Program-made: the position numbers and the translations under genes
Origin: an uncultured Pseudodesulfovibrio sp.
GTDB lineage: Bacteria > Desulfobacterota > Desulfovibrionia > Desulfovibrionales > Desulfovibrionaceae
Assembly: GCF_963662885.1 (NCBI RefSeq)
Contig: NZ_OY760059.1
Span: 248,001-312,000 of the forward strand
DNA: 64,000 bases
Direction: 5' to 3'
Shown here: one piece after another, positions 44,157 to 52,901 of the stretch
Numbering within the stretch: the stretch's first letter is position 1
How the letters are laid out: every line of letters starts with the position of its first letter
The notes under the pieces: generated by a model
Database searches by the model: none
The model's input: only the letters and a program-made list of their open reading frames with translations
What the model was told of the DNA's origin: nothing

Positions 44157-45005
44157 TTAGTCCTGGTCTTCACCCCACGCCTTGGCGCTGCGATCAACCT
44201 TCTTGCGCACGCCCTTCCAGTCGGTCTCGTGGGTGAACATGGACTCGGGCAGGGCGGCCAGCATCTTTTCATAGAAGCTCAGGGAGACCGTGAACGTCAG
44301 CTCGTCGGTCTTCATGAACTTTCGGGCCGATGGGTCGAAGCCGCCGATGACGGCCTTATCCACGCCCCTTTCCTTGTAGTAGAGCGGCCAGGAGATCATG
44401 TTTGTGCACCCCGCGCCAAAAGGCGAGACCACGCAGTCCATGTCTCCCGAGGTGAAGGTCGCCTGGGTGTGCAGACCGCTCAAGACCTCGGGCCGGGCAA
44501 AGAAAATGACGAATTCCGGTTCCTCTCCGTCCTTGAACAGGGAAAGAGGCTTGAAGATGCAATACTTGCCGGGAGCCTCGCGCGGATTCACCTCAAGCAT
44601 GAAATTGCGCATGGTTTCAGGGTTGGACATATACCGTTCGCCCTGAAGCGGCGTTCCTTCGAAACCCGTGGACACGTAGTACTCGATGAACCGCAGGTGG
44701 GGTTTCATCATGGAGGTGTAATACGCGCCGCCGGGACAGCCGTACTCCTCCGGCGAAATGAACGCGGCCCCGCCCTTTTTCCGCGCCAGCCATATATTGC
44801 CCATGACGCAGGAGAAACACTTCATGACCTCCTGCATGTCCAGCTCATGCTTGTCCTCGAGCTCGCGGGAGATGGGGACGCCCTTTTTCGGGCCGTAGGC
44901 GTTTTCCGGCAAGGTGTCGGCGTAATAGACTCCGAACGGTTCTTCCTTCAGGCCCAGATACTCCAGAAAGGTGGCCGTGCCGTCCAGAACTGATTGCATC
45001 GTCAT
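44157..45005 (-). CDS. DUF169-family protein
   Basis: 282 residues matching the DUF169 family in length and in FGVYYADTLPENA, a CFSC pair, YGCPGGAYYTS and SPFGAGCTNMI. The family occurs widely in anaerobes; its biochemical role is not established, though it often accompanies redox or metal genes. AGGAG lies 8 bases before the ATG at 45005. It is divergent from the LysR gene, which is a likely regulator of it. Confidence 0.85.
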   Translation of the reverse strand: MTMQSVLDGTATFLEYLGLKEEPFGVYYADTLPENAYGPKKGVPISRELEDKHELDMQEVMKCFSCVMGNIWLARKKGGAAFISPEEYGCPGGAYYTSMMKPHLRFIEYYVSTGFEGTPLQGERYMSNPETMRNFMLEVNPREAPGKYCIFKPLSLFKDGEEPEFVIFFARPEVLSGLHTQATFTSGDMDCVVSPFGAGCTNMISWPLYYKERGVDKAVIGGFDPSARKFMKTDELTFTVSLSFYEKMLAALPESMFTHETDWKGVRKKVDRSAKAWGEDQD

Positions 45006-45142
45006 ATGGTTTCTCCTGTGGTTTTACGTCCGTGCCCGCTCGCACGCGGGAATGTTGCCTTTCGACTTACCTTTTCATACCATGCTCGTGTACAAAATAA
45101 ATGGGCTGCGAGAAAAACTCTTTTCCACGGATGGGCATAATC

Positions 45143-46024
45143 ATGCAGGATTTTCTGAGCGACGTTCCCTTGCTGGTAGAGGTTGCCAGGCAGAAGAGCT
45201 TCACCAAGGCTGCGGAAATACTGGGTATCGGAGTGTCGACCCTGTCCCGGCGGATCAAGCTTCTCGAAGAACGCATGGGCGTACTGCTCTTCTACCGGGA
45301 CACGCGCAACGTGGAGCCCACGGACAACGGGGCGTATCTGCTGGACCGCTGCGGCTATATCCTGGACGAGGTCCAGAAGACCTATGAATCCGTGGTCGGC
45401 AACATGCAGAACCCGTCCGGTCTGATCCGTATCTGCATGTTTCAGGACACCTACGAGCATTTACTCAAGGATGCCCTGCTGGATTTCGCGGCCAAGTGGC
45501 CGGACATCCAGATGGACCTGACCTTTGTGGAGCATCCGGTGGACATGCGCACCGATCCCTACGACGTGGCCTTCCTCATCGGCCCGTCCATCGCGCCCTC
45601 CCTGGTGGCCCGCAAACTGCTCACCGTGGAGCCGTTCCTCTACGCGTCCCCCGCCCTGTTCAGACGCTATCCCGTTCCCGAGGAACCCCGGGACCTGGAC
45701 CGGCTGCCGTGCATCGCGCTCCAGCGGTTCGGGCGGCGCTGGCCCATGCACAAGGGCGACCGGCAGGTGACCGTGGACATCCATCCACAATACAGTTTCA
45801 GTTCCGTGGAAATGTGCCGGGACTTCGCCCTGGCCGGACACGGCGTGACCCTGATCCGCAAGGGTCGGGCCGAGGCGGACGAAAGGGCCGGACGGCTGGT
45901 CAGGGTGCTCCCGGACTGGAGCGGCGGGTTCACACACGACGTGAATCTGGTCGTTGGGTCCAGCCAGTTGCCGCAGCGGGTCCGGCTGTTCATGGACCAC
46001 ATCCTGGCCAGCGTCGCACAGTAG
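45143..46024 (+). CDS. LysR-family transcriptional regulator
   Basis: 293 residues. N-terminal winged helix-turn-helix (LLVEVARQKSFTKAAEILGI, then STLSRRIKLLEERMG) and a C-terminal effector domain of the periplasmic-binding fold. The ATG at 45143 puts the helix-turn-helix at the usual distance from the N-terminus; two earlier ATGs are possible. It is divergent from the DUF169 gene with 137 bases between. The effector is unknown. Confidence 0.92.
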   Translation: MQDFLSDVPLLVEVARQKSFTKAAEILGIGVSTLSRRIKLLEERMGVLLFYRDTRNVEPTDNGAYLLDRCGYILDEVQKTYESVVGNMQNPSGLIRICMFQDTYEHLLKDALLDFAAKWPDIQMDLTFVEHPVDMRTDPYDVAFLIGPSIAPSLVARKLLTVEPFLYASPALFRRYPVPEEPRDLDRLPCIALQRFGRRWPMHKGDRQVTVDIHPQYSFSSVEMCRDFALAGHGVTLIRKGRAEADERAGRLVRVLPDWSGGFTHDVNLVVGSSQLPQRVRLFMDHILASVAQ

Positions 46025-46038
46025 GACGCCCGGCTGGA

Positions 46039-47610
46039 TCAGAAAGGAAAGTCCCCACCCGCGTCCGGAAGCGGCTCCAGCTTTTTCTCCACCGGCTTCT
46101 CGGCGCGCTTGTGCACGGGATTGCCGTCCACGTAGATCGCCCTGAAGGGCCGGGTCGGGCAGGCGTGCTCGCAGCCGCCGCACCCCACGCAGATGGCCTC
46201 GTTGACTTCGGGGATGACCAGCTTGCGCCCGCTCGGGTTCGGATAGGGAACCATGTGGACCGCCTTGGTCGGACAGTGTTCGGAGCAGGCCCCGCAGTTG
46301 GTGTTGTCCGTGTGGACCACACAGTTCTCCTTGATGAAGTGGGCCACGCCGGTCTGGGTGCGCTGTTTCTGCTCCCTGGTCAGGGGCAGGATGGCCCCGC
46401 TGGGGCAGATTTCGGAGCAGATCGTGCAGTCGTAATTGCAGTGGGCGGCCTCGAACCACATCTGGGGCTGCATCAGGCCGGAAATACCGTAGGCCAGAAC
46501 CGATGGGGCCAGCACCCTGGACGGGCAGGCGGACACGCACAGATGGCAGGCCGTGCATTTGGAGTTGAAGTGCTCGACACCCAGGGAACCGGGCGGTGAG
46601 ACCGGACAGGTCCGACGCTCTGGCACTGTGGATGGGCGACTGGGGACCACTTTGGGCGGCTCGGCCGCCTGTGCCCCCACGGCAGCCAGCCCCAGACTCC
46701 CACCGGCAAGACAGATCAGAAATTTTCTCCGGCCCGCGCCCTTCCCTTTCGCACCGGCCATTGCTTTGGGCGGGGTCAGGCGCAGGGCGTTGTCCCGGCA
46801 GACAGCCAGACAGTTGCCGCAGGCCACGCACCGCGAGACGTCCACCACTTTTTCCTGAAAATCGATGCAGCCCGCCTTGCACGCGCGCTCGCACCGCCCG
46901 CATTCCCGGCACGCCCCGGGGTCGAAGCGGACGCGTATGGGGGAATGGGCGGCGAACAGGCTGAGCAGCGCGCCCACCGGACAGATGGTGTTGCAGTAAA
47001 GGCGCCCGTGCCGCGCACCCAGCCAACCGACCAGAAGCAGCATGGCCAGGGACACGCCCACGGCCAGCGGGACGGCCACCGGCCACTGCACCCGGTAGAT
47101 TGCGTGGGAGCCGAGGGACTCGGCCAGAGGCGCGGCCAGGTTGTTAACGCCCAGCACCACGGGCCGGACCAGATTGGACAGGATCCGCCCGAAGCTGCTG
47201 AACGGATCAAGAAGATTGAGCGGTAGTCCGATTCCGGCCAGGAACAGACAGGCGGTCAGGATGAGAATCCCGTAACGCAGGCGGTTATGGGCCGGGGCAT
47301 AGGCATGGCCGCGCCTTTTTTTGCCCCTGAAACGGCCGAAGAAATCCTGGACCGTACCCAGAGGGCAGATGGTCGAGCAATAGACCCGTCCGAAAAGCAC
47401 GGTCAGGATAAGAACCGCGATAAAGCCCGCCGCGCCGAGCGTGGCCCCCCCCAAAAAGCGCAGCAGGGACGGAACGAACTGGAGATAGAGCACCGGATCG
47501 GCCAGGGAGTTCGCCCCGGTCTCCCGGAAGTCCAGGAACAGCAAGGCGGTTAGGGCCAGAAAGACCAGGGCCAGAAGCACCCGCAAAGGCTTGAGCAGGC
47601 GAAGGTCCAT
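46039..47610 (-). CDS. Membrane polyferredoxin: NapH-like domain fused to a NapG-like ferredoxin with internal twin-arginine segment
   Basis: 523 residues. The first 220 have about four to six membrane helices and two CxxxCP motifs (YCSTICPLG at 78, YCNTICPVG at 206), as in NapH/RdxA. Then come two ferredoxin motifs (C234 to C245 region; CVACGNCLAVC). At residues 294-312 GRRKFLICLAGGSLGLAAV looks like a Tat signal with its hydrophobic helix inside the protein. Beyond it are four more 4Fe-4S sites (CTACHLCVSACP, CTICSEICP, CGACSEHCP, CVGCGGCEHACP). It should pass electrons between quinone or cytoplasm and periplasm. Two bases separate it from the DUF362 gene. Confidence 0.88.
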   Translation of the reverse strand: MDLRLLKPLRVLLALVFLALTALLFLDFRETGANSLADPVLYLQFVPSLLRFLGGATLGAAGFIAVLILTVLFGRVYCSTICPLGTVQDFFGRFRGKKRRGHAYAPAHNRLRYGILILTACLFLAGIGLPLNLLDPFSSFGRILSNLVRPVVLGVNNLAAPLAESLGSHAIYRVQWPVAVPLAVGVSLAMLLLVGWLGARHGRLYCNTICPVGALLSLFAAHSPIRVRFDPGACRECGRCERACKAGCIDFQEKVVDVSRCVACGNCLAVCRDNALRLTPPKAMAGAKGKGAGRRKFLICLAGGSLGLAAVGAQAAEPPKVVPSRPSTVPERRTCPVSPPGSLGVEHFNSKCTACHLCVSACPSRVLAPSVLAYGISGLMQPQMWFEAAHCNYDCTICSEICPSGAILPLTREQKQRTQTGVAHFIKENCVVHTDNTNCGACSEHCPTKAVHMVPYPNPSGRKLVIPEVNEAICVGCGGCEHACPTRPFRAIYVDGNPVHKRAEKPVEKKLEPLPDAGGDFPF

Positions 47611-47612
47611 GC

Positions 47613-48533
47613 CTAGCCGAGCTTGATCCGGTTGATGGCCAGCGACTTGAGGTCCATGCTGCCCAGCCCCATTCCGGCGGCCAGCTTGATATGGCGGACC
47701 TCGGCGGGGTCCACGCCGTATAGCCTGGCTCCGGCCGCGTCCGCGGCCACGAAGTCCGTGGAGACCACCTGGGCCTTCATCAGGGCCACGTCGCTTTCCG
47801 ATACGCCCCGAGGGCCGTTGCGCATCATCACGTTGTAGGCGTCCACGATGGTCAAATCAGGCTTGCGCAGGGAAGCGATGTCCGCGATGCACTGGTGCAG
47901 ATCGTTGCGGTGGAAATACCAGCGGTCCCAGACCACGCCCATCAAGTTCTTCATGCTGGCCGTGATGACCGACGAGCTGTGGTCCTTGAGCACAGGGACG
48001 TTGAGGAACACGTCCGCGTCCAGCATGGCCTCGTGGACCAGGGCGCGGTTCAGCCGCTTGCCGCCGGGAATCTCGACCTCGCGGTAATAGCCCTTGCTGT
48101 CTGCCGAGACCGTCTTGCCGCCCGCCTCCCTGACCGCCGCTTCAATGCCGCTGTTCAGGTAGCACTGCCGCCAGTTGTCACAGGAGTGGTCGAAGACGAT
48201 CACCTCCCGGGCGCCCGCGTCGAAGCAGTGCTTGACGATGCGCCCAATGAGCCTGGGGTTGGTGTTGCCGCCCCGCTCCGGGGGAACGTCCCAGCCGATG
48301 TTGGGCTTGATGACCACCCGGGCTCCCTTGGGCACGAAGGCTCCCATGCCGCCGTAGGCCTCGATGGCGCTGTCGAACATCTCGTCCGGTTCACCGCCGC
48401 GCACGGCCACCAGATCCCACTGTTTGTCAGACCCGGCTGCCGATGCCGTGGCGCTCCACAGGCCGGTCACGCCGCCCAGAGCCAGGGCGGAACCGGCGAC
48501 GATGCCGTTTTTCAGAAAATCCCGACGATCCAT
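47613..48533 (-). CDS. Tat-exported DUF362 protein
   Basis: 306 residues. The N-terminus MDRRDFLKNG followed by a hydrophobic stretch to ATASA is a Tat signal. The rest matches DUF362 (VVIKPNIGWDVPPE; NVPVLKDHSSSVITASMKNLMG; SIRKPD-like LRKPDLTIVDAY). DUF362 proteins often accompany ferredoxins; their reaction is not known. GGAGG precedes the ATG. It is co-transcribed with the AraC gene before it and the polyferredoxin after it, suggesting the polyferredoxin feeds it electrons. Confidence 0.9.
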   Translation of the reverse strand: MDRRDFLKNGIVAGSALALGGVTGLWSATASAAGSDKQWDLVAVRGGEPDEMFDSAIEAYGGMGAFVPKGARVVIKPNIGWDVPPERGGNTNPRLIGRIVKHCFDAGAREVIVFDHSCDNWRQCYLNSGIEAAVREAGGKTVSADSKGYYREVEIPGGKRLNRALVHEAMLDADVFLNVPVLKDHSSSVITASMKNLMGVVWDRWYFHRNDLHQCIADIASLRKPDLTIVDAYNVMMRNGPRGVSESDVALMKAQVVSTDFVAADAAGARLYGVDPAEVRHIKLAAGMGLGSMDLKSLAINRIKLG

Positions 48534-48567
48534 GTTTCCGCCTCCGTGGTGTTCGGGTTGCGGGGTT

Positions 48568-49452
48568 TCAGGCCGAACGCATGTCCCGCATGATCTCGGC
48601 CGGGCTCTGGCCGAAGTGCCGCTTGAATTCGCGGCTGAACTGGGACGGGCTCTCGTAGCCCACTGCGTCGGCGGCCATGTACGCTTTCATGTTCCGCTGC
48701 ACGATCAGATCCTTGGCCCGCGACAGCCTGATCTTCTTGAGGTACTGGAGCGGTGATTCGGTGGTGATCTCCTTGAACGCCTTATGGAAGGCCGACACGC
48801 TCATGTGGGCCGAATCGGCCAGCTGCTGCACGTCCAGTTTTTCCGAGAAGCTCCCTTCCATCATGGTAATGACCCGGGCCACCTGGGCAAAGGTGTTGCT
48901 GCCCCGGGCCAGGGAATAGAGCACCGGCGCCTGCGAGCCGCACAGGGCGCGGTAATATATTTCGCGCACCAGCCCCGGCGCCAGAATGCGGGCCTCGCGT
49001 TCGGTCCTGAGCGCCTTGATCAGCTTGATGGCCGCGTCCTTCATATCCTCGTCCAGCGTCGACGGCCCCAGACCGAGCGGGTATTCGTTGTGCCGCAACC
49101 GGTCGATGTCTTCCTTGATGTCCATCTGACTGATCAGGTCGTTCAGCTGACCCATATCAATATCTATGAACAGTCCCAGCAGGGGGATTTCCGGGCTCGG
49201 AAACGATTCGCACTCGAACGGCATGGACACGGAAGTGACCAGATAATTGTCCGCGTCGTACCGGAAGACCTGCTCGCCCAGATAGGCGACCTTGTGCCCC
49301 GATGCGACGATGCAAATTCCCGGATTGTACAGCATCGGCCTGCGTTTAACGTGCTTCGTATCCTTGAAAAATCGCACGCCCTCAAGCCGCGACTCAATGG
49401 CATCGCCATCAATAGTGGCGACTTCTTTCAACAAATCAACAAGTTGTGACAT
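48568..49452 (-). CDS. AraC-family regulator of the YqhC type
   Basis: 294 residues. The N-terminal half (about 1-150; RRPMLYNPGICIVASGHKVAYLG, then FRYDADNYLVTSVSMPFECE) matches the AraC_N domain found in YqhC, which senses aldehydes in E. coli and activates yqhD and dkgA. The C-terminal half has two helix-turn-helix motifs (VQQLADSAHMSVSAFHKAFK; AADAVGYESPSQFSREFKRHFG). Start at 49452, after GGAGGG. It is divergent from an iron alcohol dehydrogenase (yqhD-like). The aldo/keto reductase further on completes the E. coli-like set, so a carbonyl-stress role is inferred. Confidence 0.9.
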   Translation of the reverse strand: MSQLVDLLKEVATIDGDAIESRLEGVRFFKDTKHVKRRPMLYNPGICIVASGHKVAYLGEQVFRYDADNYLVTSVSMPFECESFPSPEIPLLGLFIDIDMGQLNDLISQMDIKEDIDRLRHNEYPLGLGPSTLDEDMKDAAIKLIKALRTEREARILAPGLVREIYYRALCGSQAPVLYSLARGSNTFAQVARVITMMEGSFSEKLDVQQLADSAHMSVSAFHKAFKEITTESPLQYLKKIRLSRAKDLIVQRNMKAYMAADAVGYESPSQFSREFKRHFGQSPAEIMRDMRSA

Positions 49453-49530
49453 CGCTCTTCCCTCCATTTCTTCACCCCTATTATGGACACTATTCTTTCG
49501 TTCTGTTCAAGAGAAAAATTCCTATTAAAG

Positions 49531-49542
49531 AGGAATAGGCAA
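49531..49542 (+). promoter_or_regulatory. Copy of a recurring 12-base motif between araC-type gene and alcohol dehydrogenase
   Basis: AGGAATAGGCAA, 9 of 12 bases identical to AGGATCGGGCAA found at 54018, 59051 and (one change) 63080. It lies in the divergent control region. Function is not known. Confidence 0.3.
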
Positions 49543-49627
49543 AGTTTTGAGAGAAACGTGCGTTCAAGACAGTCCGCAAAGCTCTTATAAAGAGTTCGTC
49601 AATGAGTGAAACCAAAAGGAGTAAATA

Positions 49628-50815
49628 ATGAATTTCGAATTTCAAAATCCGACACGCATAGTTTTCGGACCCGACACCCTCTCCCGCCTCGGAGAGCTGG
49701 TCAGCGAATTCGGTAAGAAGGCCCTGATCGTCACCGGCGGCGGCAGCGTCAAACGCAGCGGCACCTTCGACAAGGTCGTCGAAAGCCTGAAGGCCGCCGG
49801 CGTGGACTACGCCGAGTGCGAGGGCGTGGAGCCCAACCCGCGCATCACCTCTGTCGCCCGCGGCGCGGACATCGTCCGCAAGGAAGGCTGCGACGTGATC
49901 GTGGCCGTGGGCGGCGGCAGCGTCATGGACGCCTCCAAAGTCATCTCCGCCGCGGCCCTGTACGACGGCGACCCCTGGGACATGATCCTGCACGGCCAGG
50001 AAGAGGTCTACGTGCCTACCGAGGCCCTGCCCGTTATCACCGTCCCCACTCTGGCGGCCACCGGCTCCGAAGCCAACTGCGGCGCGGTCATCACCAATGA
50101 GGAGACCAAGGTCAAATCCTTCATCCAGATTCCGCTGCTCTACCCCAAGGTCGCCGTCATGGACCCGGCCCTGACCGTGAGCGTACCCAAGAACCAGACC
50201 GCCTACGGCGTCTGCGACCTGATCACCCACCTGACCGAGTCCTACCTGAACGGCGCGGACAACACCCCCATCCAGGACCGTCTGGCAGAGGGCGTCATCC
50301 TGACCGCCATGGAGTGGGGCCCCAAGGCCATCGCCGACGGCAACGACGTGGAAGCGCGCTCCCAGATCATGTGGGCCGCCACCGTGGCACTCATCGGCTG
50401 GGCCCAGATCGGCACCAACGCCCCCTACCCGGTGCACATGATGGAACACACCGTGTCCGCCTACCACGACATCACCCACGCGGCGGGGCTGGCCATCATC
50501 AACCCGGCCTGGATGCGCTTCTCGGCCAAGTCCAATACCGCCAAGTACGTCCAGTTCGCCGAGCGCGTCTTCGGCCTGAAGGCCAAGTCCGCCGACGACC
50601 TCGACTGCGCACTCAAGGGAATCGACCTGTTCGAGGAGTTCCTGCGCTCCATCGACTGCCCGACCCGCTTCTCCGAGCTGGGCATCGACGACAAGCTGTT
50701 CGAGACCTACGCCAAGGACACGCTGAAGATCGTCAACGACGGCCAAGGCAACCTGCCGGGCATCCCGCCCCTGAGCGTGGACGACATGGTCGCGATCTTC
50801 CGTTCGGCCCTGTAG
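49628..50815 (+). CDS. Iron-containing alcohol dehydrogenase (YqhD/BDH-like)
   Basis: 395 residues, family length. NAD(P)-binding GGGSVMDASK, the PTLAATGSEAN signature and the metal-binding histidines in HMMEHTVSAYHDITHAAG are present. It should reduce aldehydes to alcohols in the cytoplasm. AAAAGGAG precedes the ATG. It heads the plus-strand series opposite the YqhC-type regulator; the hydrolase gene starts 40 bases later. Cofactor preference (NADPH in YqhD) cannot be read with confidence. Confidence 0.94.
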   Translation: MNFEFQNPTRIVFGPDTLSRLGELVSEFGKKALIVTGGGSVKRSGTFDKVVESLKAAGVDYAECEGVEPNPRITSVARGADIVRKEGCDVIVAVGGGSVMDASKVISAAALYDGDPWDMILHGQEEVYVPTEALPVITVPTLAATGSEANCGAVITNEETKVKSFIQIPLLYPKVAVMDPALTVSVPKNQTAYGVCDLITHLTESYLNGADNTPIQDRLAEGVILTAMEWGPKAIADGNDVEARSQIMWAATVALIGWAQIGTNAPYPVHMMEHTVSAYHDITHAAGLAIINPAWMRFSAKSNTAKYVQFAERVFGLKAKSADDLDCALKGIDLFEEFLRSIDCPTRFSELGIDDKLFETYAKDTLKIVNDGQGNLPGIPPLSVDDMVAIFRSAL

Positions 50816-50855
50816 GCGAAAAGAATAACGTACTTTCCATTAGAGGGAGGCCACA

Positions 50856-51905
50856 ATGAAATTTACTGCCCTTGTGACCAAGACGATGAAAACCGCGCTG
50901 TCCGTGCTGACCCTGGTGCTGGCGGCCAACCTTGCATATGCGGAGGAAGATATGACCTGGGACAAGACATTCAAACTGAGCGACAAAGTCATTCATGAAA
51001 AGGTTTCGTACCCCAACCGGTACGGCATCACCCTGTCCGCGGACATGTACATGCCCAAGGATATGGACAAATCCAAGAAATACCCGGCGCTGGTCGTAGG
51101 CACCCCCTACGGCGGCGTCAAGGAACAGGGCGCGGGCATCTACGCCCAGACCATGGCCGAACGCGGCTTCGTGGCCATCGCCTTTGACGAATCCTTCAAC
51201 GGCGAAAGCGGCGGCGAGCCCCGCCACATCTCGTCCCCCGAGATCTTCTCCGAAGACTTCAGCGCGGGCGTGGATTTCCTGGGCACCCGTCCCTTCGTGG
51301 ACCGGGAACGAATCGGCGCCATCGGCATCTGCGGCAGCGGCGGGTTCTCCCTCAAGGCCGCGCAGGTCGACCAGCGCATCAAGGCCGTGGCCACCGCGTC
51401 CATGTACGACATGAGCCGCGTGATCCGTAACGGCTGGGAAGATTCCATGACCGACGAGGAACGCACCAAGACTCTCACCGAGCTCGGCGAACAGCGTTGG
51501 AAGGACTTCGAGAACGGCACCCCCATGCTGCCCGAAGGCTTCCCCTCCGAAGCCGTCGATTCCATTCCCGAGGGACTGGACCCGATCAGCAGCGAGTTCT
51601 GGGAATACTACGCCATGCCGCGCGGCCATCATCCGCGCTCTCACGGCCCGTTCACCGCGACCAGCAACATGGCCTTCACGAACTTCCCGCTGCTCAACTA
51701 CATCGACACCATCTCGCCCCGTCCGATCCTGTTCATCATGGGTGAGAATGCGCACTCCCGGTACTTCACCGAGGATGCCTACAAGGCGGCCAAGGAACCC
51801 AAGGAGCTGGTCATTGTCCCCGGCGCACGGCACATCGACCTGTACGACCGCACGGACATGATCCCGTTCGACAAGCTCGAGGACTTCTTCACCAAGGCCC
51901 TGTAG
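50856..51905 (+). CDS. Exported alpha/beta hydrolase (YcjY-like)
   Basis: 349 residues. A Sec signal (TALSVLTLVLAANLAYA) is followed by a domain beginning MTWDKTFKLSDKV, where cytoplasmic relatives begin. The hydrolase core has GTPYGGVKEQGAG, IGICGSGGFSLKAA (nucleophile elbow), and a C-terminal LVIVPGARHIDLYD with the catalytic His. GGAGG lies five bases before the internal ATG at 50952, so a signal-less product is possible. GGGAGG also precedes the upstream start. Substrate unknown; it may hydrolyse esters or lactones. Confidence 0.88.
   Translation: MKFTALVTKTMKTALSVLTLVLAANLAYAEEDMTWDKTFKLSDKVIHEKVSYPNRYGITLSADMYMPKDMDKSKKYPALVVGTPYGGVKEQGAGIYAQTMAERGFVAIAFDESFNGESGGEPRHISSPEIFSEDFSAGVDFLGTRPFVDRERIGAIGICGSGGFSLKAAQVDQRIKAVATASMYDMSRVIRNGWEDSMTDEERTKTLTELGEQRWKDFENGTPMLPEGFPSEAVDSIPEGLDPISSEFWEYYAMPRGHHPRSHGPFTATSNMAFTNFPLLNYIDTISPRPILFIMGENAHSRYFTEDAYKAAKEPKELVIVPGARHIDLYDRTDMIPFDKLEDFFTKAL
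50942..50954 (+). promoter_or_regulatory. Internal ribosome site and ATG at the signal/enzyme junction
   Basis: GGAGG (50942-50946), 5-base spacer, in-frame ATG at 50952 (residue 33). Translation here would give the hydrolase without its signal. Confidence 0.55.
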
Positions 51906-51922
51906 CAAAAGAATACAATGAA

Positions 51923-51947
51923 GCCCGCCGCCAACCCGGCGGCGGGC
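51923..51947 (+). terminator. GC hairpin after the hydrolase gene
   Basis: GCCCGCCGCC / GGCGGCGGGC, 10-bp perfect stem with a 5-base loop, without a T-run; 18 bases past the stop. Confidence 0.5.
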
Positions 51948-52069
51948 GTTCAAGGAAGAACCGCAATGACGACACAACGACATGGACCGCACCCGGAAGC
52001 CCGGGCCTTGCCTCCCGGCTGGCACCACGCCCCCTTCCTGCCCCATTCCGTCGCCCGGACGGCTCTTCC

Positions 52070-52104
52070 CGACAGCGGTTCGCATACCGCTGTCGCGGCT
52101 TTTT
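52070..52104 (+). terminator. Terminator of the alcohol dehydrogenase-hydrolase unit
   Basis: CGACAGCGG / CCGCTGTCG stem and TTTTT. It separates this unit from the acyltransferase gene. Confidence 0.75.
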
Positions 52105-52189
52105 GACAGGATGGACATTGCCCCCTGAGGTCCATGATCGACTGACGGCAACGGCTTTTCAGACAAGCAGAAATATTCACGGGAAACAG

Positions 52190-52795
52190 ATGGACATGGA
52201 ACTCAAACAACTTTTGGAACTCTTCGACAACGGCCTGCCCATCGAGGCCGGGTCGGACGCCCACTCACTGCTGGTGCATTACAGCAACGAAGCCATGCGC
52301 ATCACGGCGGAGCTGAACAACAGCTACCAGACGCCCGAGCAGGTTCGCTCGCTCATGACCGCTCTTACCGGCCGCGAAGTGGATGAAACCTTCATGCTGT
52401 TTCCCCCGTTCTACAGCGACTTCGGCAAGAACATCCGCATCGGCAAGAACGTGTTCATCAACGCCTGCTGCAATTTCCAGGACCAGGGCGGCATCACCAT
52501 CAAGGACGGCGCGCTCATCGGCCATCGCGTGGTCATGGCCACCGTGAACCACGGCTTCGCTCCGGAAAAACGGCAGCTCAACTACCCCGCGCCCATCGTC
52601 ATCGGCAAAAACGTCTGGGTCGGCTCCAGCGCGACCATCCTCCAGGGGGTCACGATCGGGGACGACGCCATCGTGGCCGCCGGGGCCGTGGTCACCAGGG
52701 ACGTGGCCCCGGGTACCATCGTGGGTGGTGTCCCGGCCCGGTTCATCAAGACCGTGGACGAGGCGGAAAACGAACATCAGCGACATTTCGAGTAA
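52190..52795 (+). CDS. Maltose/galactoside O-acetyltransferase-type hexapeptide transferase
   Basis: 201 residues. An N-terminal helical Mac domain (SNEAMRITAELNNSYQTP) and left-handed beta-helix repeats (IRIGKNVFINACCNFQDQGGI; IGKNVWVGSSATILQGVTIG) are typical of LacA/Maa acetyltransferases; the catalytic His is in TVNHGF. GGGAAACAG precedes the ATG at 52190. It acetylates sugars or sugar-like toxins to allow their export in other bacteria. The next gene starts 107 bases later. Confidence 0.92.
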   Translation: MDMELKQLLELFDNGLPIEAGSDAHSLLVHYSNEAMRITAELNNSYQTPEQVRSLMTALTGREVDETFMLFPPFYSDFGKNIRIGKNVFINACCNFQDQGGITIKDGALIGHRVVMATVNHGFAPEKRQLNYPAPIVIGKNVWVGSSATILQGVTIGDDAIVAAGAVVTRDVAPGTIVGGVPARFIKTVDEAENEHQRHFE

Positions 52796-52901
52796 AAAAT
52801 CAAAGGCGCTCTCCGACAAAGAGGGAATCGGAGAGACCGGAAAACCGGACGGGAAAATCCCGCGGATTTCCGTAACCGACATAAACAGAGAGGATGTCAT
52901 C

